A program made the translations under genes and the position numbers. A stretch of DNA of 7,037 bases from Acidobacteriota bacterium (GTDB lineage Bacteria; Actinomycetota; Acidimicrobiia; Acidimicrobiales; SHLQ01). Positions within the stretch are counted from its first letter, which is position 1. Each line of letters begins with the position of its first letter. A model generated the notes under the pieces. That model did not search any database, was not told where the DNA came from, and saw only the letters and a program-made list of their open reading frames with translations. Shown here in pieces: positions 1 to 5,769 of the stretch. The stretch is from the NCBI GenBank assembly GCA_022562835.1, contig JADFOM010000132.1, positions 1 through 7,037 of the forward strand, in the 5' to 3' direction.

Positions 1-22
1 TGGCGGTTGCTGGTGCAGAAAA

Positions 23-40
23 TCGAGTGGTGTCGAGTGG
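23..40 (+). repeat. Short tandem repeat TCGAGTGG-TG-TCGAGTGG
   Basis: Two identical octamers (23-30 and 33-40) lie between the left edge and the stop codon of the diiron gene. Nothing else is recognisable in bases 1-41. The repeat is short and without evident function. Confidence 0.4.
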
Positions 41-41
41 G

Positions 42-1247
42 TCAGTCGGCGCCGGCGGCGATCGTTGCGTCGAGATCGCGATCGCGGCTCGCCTTCATCT
101 GGTTGAGCTCGATCTCGATCTCGTCCGCGATGCGTTCGTCATCTGACATCAGGGAATCGAGGTCGGTATCGGCGAGGTTTAGAACATCCATCTGTTCAAA
201 GGCGGTCCTTACGGGCTTACCCCAAAGCCCGATGTCGCGCAGCGTCGGCACGATCCTGCTGAAAAGCTGGCCGCGGAAGAACTTCTGTCCTTCACTGTTC
301 TTGACGAACTCGATGCAGTCCGCGACGTCGAAGTCGAGTGTCTCCCAGACCTCCTCAGCTAGGAACCGGTCGCGCATGGCCCAGCAAGCCTCGACGGTGA
401 ATTCCTCACGCTCTGCAATCTCGGCGCTGGTCAAATGTGGGTAGTAGTCGCGCAGGGCCAATCGCCCGAACATGACGTGACGAGCCTCATCTTGCATTAC
501 GTATGCGTTGACCGCCCTAGACAGGGGGTCCGTCGCGAATGTGCGGATGCCGCCGAATGCAGCGAGCGCCAATCCCTCGATCAGTACCTGCATCCCCAGA
601 TAGGTCATATCCCAGCGAGAGTCTGTGAGCACATCGTCGAGAATGGCTCGCAGATTCGGGTTGATCGGGTAGGCCATGTCGATCTTGTCGAGGTAGCGGG
701 AGTAGGTCTCGACATGGCGAGCCTCGTCCATGACCTGGGTGGCTGCGTAGTACTTGGAGTCAATGTCGGGCACTGTCTGCACGATCTTGGCGGTGCAGAT
801 CAGTGCCCCCTGCTCACCGTGTAGGAACTGACTGAACTGCCAGGCGACCAGGTGGCGGCGAACGACCGATTTCTCTTTTTCGCCGAGCTTGCTCCAGGTC
901 TCCGATCCATAGATAGGGATGAGTTCTTCCGGTGCGCCGAGGGGATCGTCGAGGTCGAGATCGAGGTCCCAGTCGATGCGCACCTCACTGTCCCATTGTC
1001 GATTCTTGCCCTTCCGGTACAGATTGAGGAGCTTCTCCCTGCCGTTGTCGTAGTCCCACGTGAACCGGACATCGCCAGTTCCATCGGCTAGCTCCCAGCC
1101 GGTCTTGTCGATCGGGATCACATAGGCCTCGTTGATCATTACGGTCTCCTCGCCGGGGGTGAGTCCAGTGTTGCCGTCTCGCAACGCGCGGTCAATCGAA
1201 GCTTGCACCTGCGGATCATTCGCGGCCAGCGCCGTGTCGATCGGCAT
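42..1247 (-). CDS. Ferritin-like diiron protein (R2/AurF-like oxidase fold), function unknown
   Basis: A 401-residue protein with a complete set of diiron carboxylate ligands in the ferritin-like four-helix order: E145 (in HGEQGAL), E175 and H178 (in DEARHVE), E224 (in IEGLAL), E254 and H257 (in DEARHVM). The near-identical DEARHV motifs, with 30 residues between the two ligands of each half, are what ferritin-like, R2-like and acyl-ACP desaturase-like proteins show. About 110 residues precede the helical core, including an acidic Asp/Leu run (DLDLDLDD, 94-101). The tail after residue 350 is acidic. No signal peptide or membrane segment is seen, so it is probably cytosolic. Family knowledge points to O2-dependent oxidation (desaturation, N-oxygenation or hydroxylation), but the substrate cannot be read. 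The ATG at 1245-1247 has no strong Shine-Dalgarno. The gene is divergent from the acyl-CoA dehydrogenase, so a link to acyl or aromatic substrate oxidation is only inference. The diiron fold is secure; the exact family is not. Confidence -1.
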   Translation of the reverse strand: MPIDTALAANDPQVQASIDRALRDGNTGLTPGEETVMINEAYVIPIDKTGWELADGTGDVRFTWDYDNGREKLLNLYRKGKNRQWDSEVRIDWDLDLDLDDPLGAPEELIPIYGSETWSKLGEKEKSVVRRHLVAWQFSQFLHGEQGALICTAKIVQTVPDIDSKYYAATQVMDEARHVETYSRYLDKIDMAYPINPNLRAILDDVLTDSRWDMTYLGMQVLIEGLALAAFGGIRTFATDPLSRAVNAYVMQDEARHVMFGRLALRDYYPHLTSAEIAEREEFTVEACWAMRDRFLAEEVWETLDFDVADCIEFVKNSEGQKFFRGQLFSRIVPTLRDIGLWGKPVRTAFEQMDVLNLADTDLDSLMSDDERIADEIEIELNQMKASRDRDLDATIAAGAD

Positions 1248-1380
1248 TCACTATCTGTAGATCACGAAGATCGGTCTGGGTTGTGGCTCGTCTGGCACGG
1301 GTGGAGCAGCGCGGACCTTGCTCAGATGCCTGTTCCGCTCTGATTTGCCTCGAGGTGAGACCAGGGCGAGTCTGTTTGAC
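1248..1380. promoter_or_regulatory. Divergent intergenic region between diiron protein and acyl-CoA dehydrogenase
   Basis: These 133 bases separate two divergent start codons and must hold both promoters if each gene is transcribed separately. I see no convincing -35/-10 pair. On the plus strand, AGGGCGAG (1363-1370) lies 10 bases before the ATG at 1381 and is a modest ribosome binding site. GAGGTGAG (1352-1359) is stronger but too far from it. On the minus strand, no purine-rich site precedes the ATG at 1247. A GATC-ACGAA-GATC pair at 1260-1272 is the only symmetrical element noted, and it is too simple to interpret. Confidence 0.4.
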
Positions 1381-2541
1381 ATGACCGCAACAATGTCACT
1401 CGACCTACCTGGCGAAGACGACCCTCGACGTCAAGAGCTGCGTAGCTGGTTTTCAGAAAACCCTGAACCGTCACCTACCCAACTGCGCGACCGCGGGCTC
1501 GTCGTTCCGCACTGGCCCAAGCCGTGGGGGCTCGACGCCGAACCAGAACTTCAGCTCATCATCGAGGACGAGATGAAACGCGCGGGTGCCAAGAAGCCGA
1601 TCAACCCTATAGGTACGGGGCACTGCGGTCCTGTACTTGTGGTTCACGGTACCGAGGAACAAAAACAGCGCTACCTGCCACCGATGCTGACTGGCGAGGA
1701 AATGTGGTGTCAGCTGTTCAGCGAAGCCGATGCGGGTTCGGATCTGGCGAACCTGCGTACCAGAGCGGTCCGTGACGGCGACGAATACATCATCAACGGT
1801 CAAAAGATCTGGACCTCACTCGCCGAGGTCGCGAAGTTCGGAATTCTAATCGCTCGCACCGATCCGAACGTGAGCAAGCACACCGGTATCAGCTACTTCA
1901 TCATCGACATGGAGACGCCGGGCATCGAGGTACGCCCGATCGTGAATATGTCTGGCGGTGGCTTGTTCAACGAGGTGTTCTTCGACGAGGTCCACATTCC
2001 TGTTGCAAGCCTCGTCGGTGAGGAACACAACGGCTGGGCGATGGCCAAACAGACGCTCGCCAACGAGCGGGTGTCGTTGTCTCAGGGTGGCCTGCAATGG
2101 GGCCACGGTCCGACCGCCCGCGACCTCGTTGAGGCCGTGCGCGAGCGTGGGGGTGTCAAAGGCCCGCTTCTCCAGCGACTCATGGACGCCTACATCGTCG
2201 GCGAAATCCTCCGTTATCACCGGCTTGCCCTCGTGTCGGCACAGCTCAACAAGAAGCCAGGGCCCGACGCATCGCTACGCAAAGCCTTGGCTGATCCACA
2301 CGGCAAGGTCGTGTTCAACCTGGCGCTCGACATCGAGGGTGCATCGGGGATGTTGAGCGACGGGCCGTCAGAGGATTGGGCACTGTGGAACAGCGGCTTT
2401 TTGTTCAGTCCTGCGTTGACCGTCGGTGGCGGTACGAGCGAGGTGCTGCGCAACATCATCGGTGAACGACTGCTGGGTCTACCCCACGATATTGATGTGG
2501 AGCTGGGCAAGACGTGGGCAGAGGCTCAAAAGCGCGACTGA
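1381..2541 (+). CDS. Acyl-CoA dehydrogenase (FadE family, IVD/LCAD-type catalytic Glu)
   Basis: An FAD-dependent acyl-CoA dehydrogenase of 386 residues, the usual length, which forms the 2,3-double bond in an acyl-CoA and passes electrons to ETF. The mid-region signature is present at 109-146 (WCQLFSEADAGSDL, then NGQKIWTS), and the C-terminal signature GGGTSEVLRNIIGERLLGLP at 349-368. Where medium-chain enzymes carry the catalytic Glu directly before GT, this protein has G350. Instead E229 in ANERVSL matches the position of the catalytic Glu in isovaleryl-CoA and long-chain dehydrogenases (LERLVL, QERLLI), so it is probably active. The reading frame is open from a TTG at 1318, but the ATG at 1381 gives the normal N-terminus and has a modest AGGGCGAG site. 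It lies 90 bases before the DinB/MDMPI-like gene on the same strand. Chain length or substrate (branched, long-chain, steroid side chain) cannot be decided from motifs. Confidence 0.93.
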   Translation: MTATMSLDLPGEDDPRRQELRSWFSENPEPSPTQLRDRGLVVPHWPKPWGLDAEPELQLIIEDEMKRAGAKKPINPIGTGHCGPVLVVHGTEEQKQRYLPPMLTGEEMWCQLFSEADAGSDLANLRTRAVRDGDEYIINGQKIWTSLAEVAKFGILIARTDPNVSKHTGISYFIIDMETPGIEVRPIVNMSGGGLFNEVFFDEVHIPVASLVGEEHNGWAMAKQTLANERVSLSQGGLQWGHGPTARDLVEAVRERGGVKGPLLQRLMDAYIVGEILRYHRLALVSAQLNKKPGPDASLRKALADPHGKVVFNLALDIEGASGMLSDGPSEDWALWNSGFLFSPALTVGGGTSEVLRNIIGERLLGLPHDIDVELGKTWAEAQKRD

Positions 2542-2565
2542 CCTCACAACCGAAACTGCGGGGGA

Positions 2566-2590
2566 GTTGACCACATCTGATGAGGTCAAC
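2566..2590. repeat. Inverted repeat GTTGACC-N11-GGTCAAC
   Basis: A perfect 7-bp inverted repeat with an 11-base spacer lies in the 90-base gap after the acyl-CoA dehydrogenase. A second, shorter dyad (CCCA-GAAATT-TGGG, 2592-2605) follows directly. There is no T-run after either, so an intrinsic terminator is unlikely. The centre-to-centre distance of 18 bases would suit a dimeric regulator binding upstream of the next gene. No regulator can be named. Confidence 0.4.
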
Positions 2591-2631
2591 ACCCAGAAAT
2601 TTGGGGACGGAGGACGCGCTAGCCTCGAACC

Positions 2632-3474
2632 GTGCGGGCTTCCTTGCGTTCGATCACCCAGGCCGATGGTGTGGTGATTTCGACCGATGAGTTCGGGGCC
2701 ATCCTCGATGGGCAGCGACAGCGGTTCTTGAGGACCTTCGGGGCGTTCGATGAGAAGCGATGGCGACAACCGACGCGCTGTTCGCGCTGGGATGCCCACA
2801 TGGTTTTTCGGCACCTGACAGACGCCGCCGAAGTCCATCTTTCGGGCCTTACGCGGGTACCGGCGCGGTTCCTGGTCGACGGCGGATTCGATCCAAACGT
2901 CACGCCTGGAATGTGGCTTGCCCACTCCGAGGAAGAGTCGCCCGAGGCGACCCTGCAACGCTATGACCGGGCGACCCGTTCGATCTTCGACTACGCAGTC
3001 GCCGAGTTACCAGAACAGTCAGACCTTACGGTCACCGGTCCGTACGGCACGGCGCACTGGTCCACCATCACCACACACATTCTGTGGGACGCGTGGCTCC
3101 ATGAACGAGACATTCTGCTCTGCGACCCGACCGCGGCACCAGTATCAGACATGTCGGGGACTGTCGACGAGAGAAGGCTCGTTGGAATGTACGCCTCACT
3201 GATGGCAACGTTGCCTGCTCTCATGGCACGGACACCGGTTCAGGGCACGATCGCTCTAAACGACGTCGCCCCGGTTTGGGTGCGCTTCGGAGGTACCGGC
3301 GGTGCCGTCGAGGTGCATGAGACTCCTGCCGGGACCGATCCCGAATTTGAGGGAGACCTATTCATGGTGGTTGATTCTCTCGCTGGTCGCGGCCAGCCGC
3401 TCCATGAGGTCCTGACCGGTCCATCGGACATCGTGGGCTCCCTCGCAGCGTTCGGTGAGTTCCTCCAAGGGTGA
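2632..3474 (+). CDS. Maleylpyruvate isomerase-family (mycothiol-dependent DinB-like) protein
   Basis: A 280-residue protein that looks like the actinobacterial MDMPI/DinB-fold family. Members are metal-dependent, often use mycothiol as cofactor, and serve in isomerisation, thiol transfer or detoxification. The N-terminal helical bundle contains the typical RCSRWDAHMVFRHL stretch (49-62), where H61 is the expected first metal ligand. DAWLHERDI (153-161) supplies D153 and H157 with the i/i+4 spacing of the family's Glu/His pair. Residues from about 205 on, including VWVRFGGTGG and a final LTGPSDIVGSLAAF segment, resemble the family's C-terminal domain. An in-frame TAG at 2620 makes GTG 2632 the earliest possible start. 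Its GGAGGA (2609-2614) is 17 bases away, so GTG 2671 or 2674 are real alternatives that would shorten the protein by 13-14 residues. It probably shares a transcript with the acyl-CoA dehydrogenase. Its substrate is unknown. Confidence 0.8.
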   Translation: MRASLRSITQADGVVISTDEFGAILDGQRQRFLRTFGAFDEKRWRQPTRCSRWDAHMVFRHLTDAAEVHLSGLTRVPARFLVDGGFDPNVTPGMWLAHSEEESPEATLQRYDRATRSIFDYAVAELPEQSDLTVTGPYGTAHWSTITTHILWDAWLHERDILLCDPTAAPVSDMSGTVDERRLVGMYASLMATLPALMARTPVQGTIALNDVAPVWVRFGGTGGAVEVHETPAGTDPEFEGDLFMVVDSLAGRGQPLHEVLTGPSDIVGSLAAFGEFLQG

Positions 3475-3477
3475 TTT

Positions 3478-3501
3478 GGGGTCTGACCCCGTTGATGGGG
3501 T
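3478..3501. repeat. Overlapping palindromes GGGGTC-T-GACCCC and ACCCC-N6-GGGGT
   Basis: GGGGTC (3478-3483) and GACCCC (3485-3490) form a perfect 6-bp palindrome about one central T. The same ACCCC (3486-3490) can also pair with GGGGT (3497-3501) across a six-base loop, so two alternative hairpins compete. It starts four bases after the stop of the upstream gene. No T-run follows, so a classical terminator is doubtful. It may be an operator or a small dispersed repeat. Confidence 0.5.
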
Positions 3502-3561
3502 GGGCCTGAGCCAGTTGGCGATAGTTAGTAGTTAGTGAGACTTGACCCCGATGATGTGGGC
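3484..3561 (+). repeat. Direct repeat TGACCCCGWTGATG ... TGGGC, two copies
   Basis: Copy one is 3484-3497 (TGACCCCGTTGATG) plus TGGGC at 3501-3505. Copy two is 3543-3556 (TGACCCCGATGATG) plus TGGGC at 3557-3561. The 14-base core differs at one base, the first copy has three extra G before TGGGC, and the starts are 59 bases apart. Between them lies the tandem GTTAGTA/GTTAGTG. This is a candidate pair of binding sites ahead of the operon. Confidence 0.5.
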
Positions 3562-3593
3562 GTAGATGATCGAAGACTCGAAGGGAAATGCAA

Positions 3594-4436
3594 ATGGCCA
3601 ACAATGTAAGAGCGGCGATCGTTCAGACCGAGTGGACCGGTGACAAGGCCTCGATGATCGATCTTCATGAGAAACACATGCGAGCCGCCGCGGCTGACGG
3701 TGCGCAGGTCATGTGTTTCCAGGAGCTCTTTTATGGCCCCTACTTCTGCCAGGTGCAAGACGCTCAGTACTACTCCTACGCCGAGGCCATACCCGACGGC
3801 GAAACTACGAAGCGTTTCTGCGAACTCGCCGCCGAACTCTCCATGGTCCTCGTTCTACCCATGTATGAGGAGGAACAACCAGGCATTCTCTACAACACAG
3901 CCGCTGTTATCGACGCCGACGGAACCTATCTCGGCAAGTATCGCAAGACCCACATCCCGCAGGTCAACGGATTTTGGGAAAAGTTCTACTTCCGCCCCGG
4001 CAACCTCGGTTTCCCGGTCTTTGACACCGCTGTTGGCAAAATTGGCGTCTACATCTGTTATGACCGTCACTTCCCGGAAGGCTGGCGGGCACTGGGCCTG
4101 AACGGAGCTCAAATCGTCTTCAACCCTTCGGCGACCAGTCGGGGCTTGTCGTCCTACCTCTGGCAACTCGAACAGACCGCTAGTGCGGCGGCGAACATGT
4201 ACTACGTCGCTGCGATCAACCGGGTCGGAATCGAACCCCTCGGCGACAACGATTTCTACGGGACCTCCTATTTCGCCAACCCTCGCGGCCAGCTCGTCGA
4301 AGGCACCGCCAGCGACCAGGCAGAGGAACTGCTCGTGCGCGATCTCGATCTCGATCTGGTAGACGAAGTCCGCTCTCAGTGGGCCTTCTACAGAGACCGT
4401 CGCCCAGATATGTATGGGCCCCTTACCGAGGCCTGA
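3594..4436 (+). CDS. Beta-ureidopropionase (nitrilase superfamily N-carbamoyl-beta-alanine amidohydrolase)
   Basis: Probably hydrolyses N-carbamoyl-beta-alanine (and N-carbamoyl-beta-aminoisobutyrate) to the beta-amino acid, CO2 and NH3, the third step of reductive pyrimidine breakdown. The nitrilase triad is visible: E44 in FQELF, K118 in YRKTHIP and C155 in ICYDRHFPE, with the accessory E129 in FWEKFYF. The stretches CYDRHFPEGW, FNPSAT, LSSYLWQLE and AINRVG resemble animal beta-ureidopropionase. QELFYGPYFCQ is also close to N-carbamoylputrescine amidase, the main alternative. At 280 residues it is a single catalytic domain without the N-terminal extension of the animal enzymes. The ATG at 3588 is in frame, but AAGGGA (3581-3586) is only one base from it and is well spaced for the ATG at 3594, which I chose. 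Three bases separate its stop from the aminotransferase start, and dihydropyrimidinase follows, which favours the pyrimidine role. Confidence 0.88.
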   Translation: MANNVRAAIVQTEWTGDKASMIDLHEKHMRAAAADGAQVMCFQELFYGPYFCQVQDAQYYSYAEAIPDGETTKRFCELAAELSMVLVLPMYEEEQPGILYNTAAVIDADGTYLGKYRKTHIPQVNGFWEKFYFRPGNLGFPVFDTAVGKIGVYICYDRHFPEGWRALGLNGAQIVFNPSATSRGLSSYLWQLEQTASAAANMYYVAAINRVGIEPLGDNDFYGTSYFANPRGQLVEGTASDQAEELLVRDLDLDLVDEVRSQWAFYRDRRPDMYGPLTEA

Positions 4437-4439
4437 TCA

Positions 4440-5735
4440 ATGACTACCTCAGCCGAACTTCTCGCTCGTTACAAAGCGGTGCTGCCCACGTTTGTATCAC
4501 CGTTACACGAGACACCGGTCTCGATCGACCGCGGTGAAGGCAGCTACGTCTTTGACCTCGAAGGCAACCGCTACCTCGATTGGTTCGGAGGCGTGCTCAC
4601 CACGATGATCGGGCACAGCATCCCCGAGGTCGTCACCGCCGTGCAGGAGCAGGCAGCCAAGGTGATGCACACCTCAACGCTGTACCTGTCCGAACCCATG
4701 ATCGGTTTCGCGGAGGACGTCGCCGCGGTGTCGGGGATTCCCGACGCGAGGGTGTTCTTCACCGCATCAGGAACCGAAGCGAACGACACAGCGGTCATGT
4801 TGGCGTGTGCGCACCGAGGCTCGAACGAGATCCTCGCCATGCGCAACGGCTACCACGGGCGCTCGTATACAGCTCAAGCCATCACCGCACAAAGCACATG
4901 GTCGGTTGCGAACCTCTCCGGGCTCAACGTCAACTTCATACAGGGTGGTTACCGGCTACGCAGCCCGTTTCGAGAACTCGATGACGACGCCTTCACCGAA
5001 GCATGTGTCGCCGATCTCGTACAGATGATCGACATGGCCACCGCCGGTCGTGTCGCCGCGTTGATCGCCGAGCCGATTCAAGGAGTGGGAGGGTTCGCCA
5101 CGCCGCCCGACGGGTTCTTCGGCGCGATGGGCAAGGAATTGGCCAACCGCGGGATCTTGTTCATCAGTGACGAAGTTCAGACCGGGTGGGGCCGTACAGG
5201 TGATCATTTCTGGGGTTATGAAGCCCATGGGATCATCCCCGACATCCTCACGTTCGCGAAAGGTGTTGGCAACGGAGTCGCACTTGCCGGCGTGGTCGCC
5301 CGCGCCGAGATCATGGACGCCATCAACGTGTTGTCGTTTTCGACGTTCGGCGGCAACCCACTTTCGGCTGCCGCCGGTCGTGCAACTCTGCGCTACATCC
5401 TCGAACACGACCTTCAGGCGAACGCGCTGACGATGGGTGCACGGTTGAGCGAGCGGCTCGCTCCGGTAGTTGAGAGAACCGAATGGATCGCCGAGCTTCG
5501 CGGGCGCGGATTGATGCAGGCAATCGAGATGGTGCAGCCGGGTGGCCTCGAACCCGACCCGGCTATCGCCACGCGGCTGCTCGACGCCGCCAAGGACCGC
5601 AAACTCTTGCTCGGCAAGGGCGGTCTTTACAGTAATGTGATCCGCATGGCGCCGATGTTGACCATCGATGCCACGGACCTCGACCTGGGAATTGACGCAC
5701 TCGTCGACGCAATCGAAAGCATCGACCGAACTTGA
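4440..5735 (+). CDS. Class III PLP aminotransferase, probable beta-alanine/beta-aminoisobutyrate transaminase
   Basis: A 431-residue class III (omega) aminotransferase of normal full length. PLP-site features are present: SGTEAND (110-116) for phosphate binding, YHGRS (138-142) with the ring-stacking aromatic, D244 in DEVQTGWGRTG for the pyridine nitrogen, and K274 in TFAKGVGNG as the Schiff-base lysine. STFGGNP (301-307) is the usual segment near the cofactor phosphate. The overall pattern resembles the alanine-glyoxylate aminotransferase 2 group, whose members also act on beta-aminoisobutyrate. Placed between ureidopropionase and dihydropyrimidinase, it most likely moves the amino group of beta-alanine or beta-aminoisobutyrate to pyruvate or 2-oxoglutarate, giving malonate or methylmalonate semialdehyde. 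The start follows the previous stop by three bases, so translation is probably coupled. 4-Aminobutyrate or another omega-amino acid as substrate cannot be excluded from sequence. Confidence 0.92.
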   Translation: MTTSAELLARYKAVLPTFVSPLHETPVSIDRGEGSYVFDLEGNRYLDWFGGVLTTMIGHSIPEVVTAVQEQAAKVMHTSTLYLSEPMIGFAEDVAAVSGIPDARVFFTASGTEANDTAVMLACAHRGSNEILAMRNGYHGRSYTAQAITAQSTWSVANLSGLNVNFIQGGYRLRSPFRELDDDAFTEACVADLVQMIDMATAGRVAALIAEPIQGVGGFATPPDGFFGAMGKELANRGILFISDEVQTGWGRTGDHFWGYEAHGIIPDILTFAKGVGNGVALAGVVARAEIMDAINVLSFSTFGGNPLSAAAGRATLRYILEHDLQANALTMGARLSERLAPVVERTEWIAELRGRGLMQAIEMVQPGGLEPDPAIATRLLDAAKDRKLLLGKGGLYSNVIRMAPMLTIDATDLDLGIDALVDAIESIDRT

Positions 5736-5739
5736 GGAG
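5734..5739 (+). promoter_or_regulatory. Ribosome binding site GAGGAG before mini-ORF / dihydropyrimidinase
   Basis: GAGGAG overlaps the aminotransferase stop codon. It lies six bases before the ATG at 5746 but 26 bases before the dihydropyrimidinase ATG at 5766, which itself has only a weak GATCGAG nearby. The best ribosome site therefore serves the mini-ORF rather than the enzyme start. Confidence 0.6.
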
Positions 5740-5745
5740 CCGGCC

Positions 5746-5769
5746 ATGAGACGTCTGATCGAGCAATGA
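5746..5769 (+). other. Seven-codon mini-ORF overlapping the dihydropyrimidinase start
   Basis: ATG at 5746 opens a frame reading MRRLIEQ and stops at TGA 5767-5769, which overlaps the dihydropyrimidinase ATG (5766-5768) as ATGA. The strong GAGGAG is ideally spaced for this ATG. Ribosomes ending here could restart directly on the enzyme gene, so it may act as a coupling leader. It could also be a chance result of an imperfectly spaced leader. The frame differs from both flanking genes. Confidence 0.35.

Larger units (their letters stand above)
3475..3593 (+). promoter_or_regulatory. Repeat-rich leader, likely promoter region of the pyrimidine-catabolic operon
   Basis: This 119-base gap before the ureidopropionase gene holds several short ordered elements: the palindrome GGGGTC-T-GACCCC (3478-3490), two copies of TGACCCCGWTGATG each followed by TGGGC (3484-3505 and 3543-3561), and a tandem GTTAGTA/GTTAGTG (3524-3537). 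A weak sigma-70-like pair is TTGACC (3542-3547) with GATGAT (3565-3570) 17 bases later. It overlaps the second repeat copy, where a bound regulator could block transcription. A good ribosome binding site, AAGGGA (3581-3586), serves the ATG at 3594. That the region is regulatory is inference from position and repeat structure. Confidence 0.45.

Noticed and set aside
7..444. A 145-codon plus-strand frame opposite the 3' part of the diiron gene
   Set aside because: The translation is Ser/Arg-rich low-complexity sequence without motifs, and the opposite strand carries an intact diiron protein.
940..980. Hexamer-like GATCTC/GAGGTC runs in the diiron gene, also near 4341-4360 in the ureidopropionase gene
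   Set aside because: They simply encode alternating Asp/Leu segments within conserved reading frames and do not form a repeat element.
1318..1380. An N-terminal extension of the acyl-CoA dehydrogenase starting at TTG 1318
   Set aside because: It would add 21 Arg-rich residues not typical of the family, and TTG is less likely than the ATG at 1381, which gives the usual length.
2542..2631. An intrinsic terminator after the acyl-CoA dehydrogenase
   Set aside because: The inverted repeats present are short and are not followed by a T-run.
2479..2958. A 159-codon minus-strand frame across the dehydrogenase/MDMPI-like junction
   Set aside because: No recognisable motif, and it overlaps two supported genes and their gap. 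It is treated as a shadow frame.
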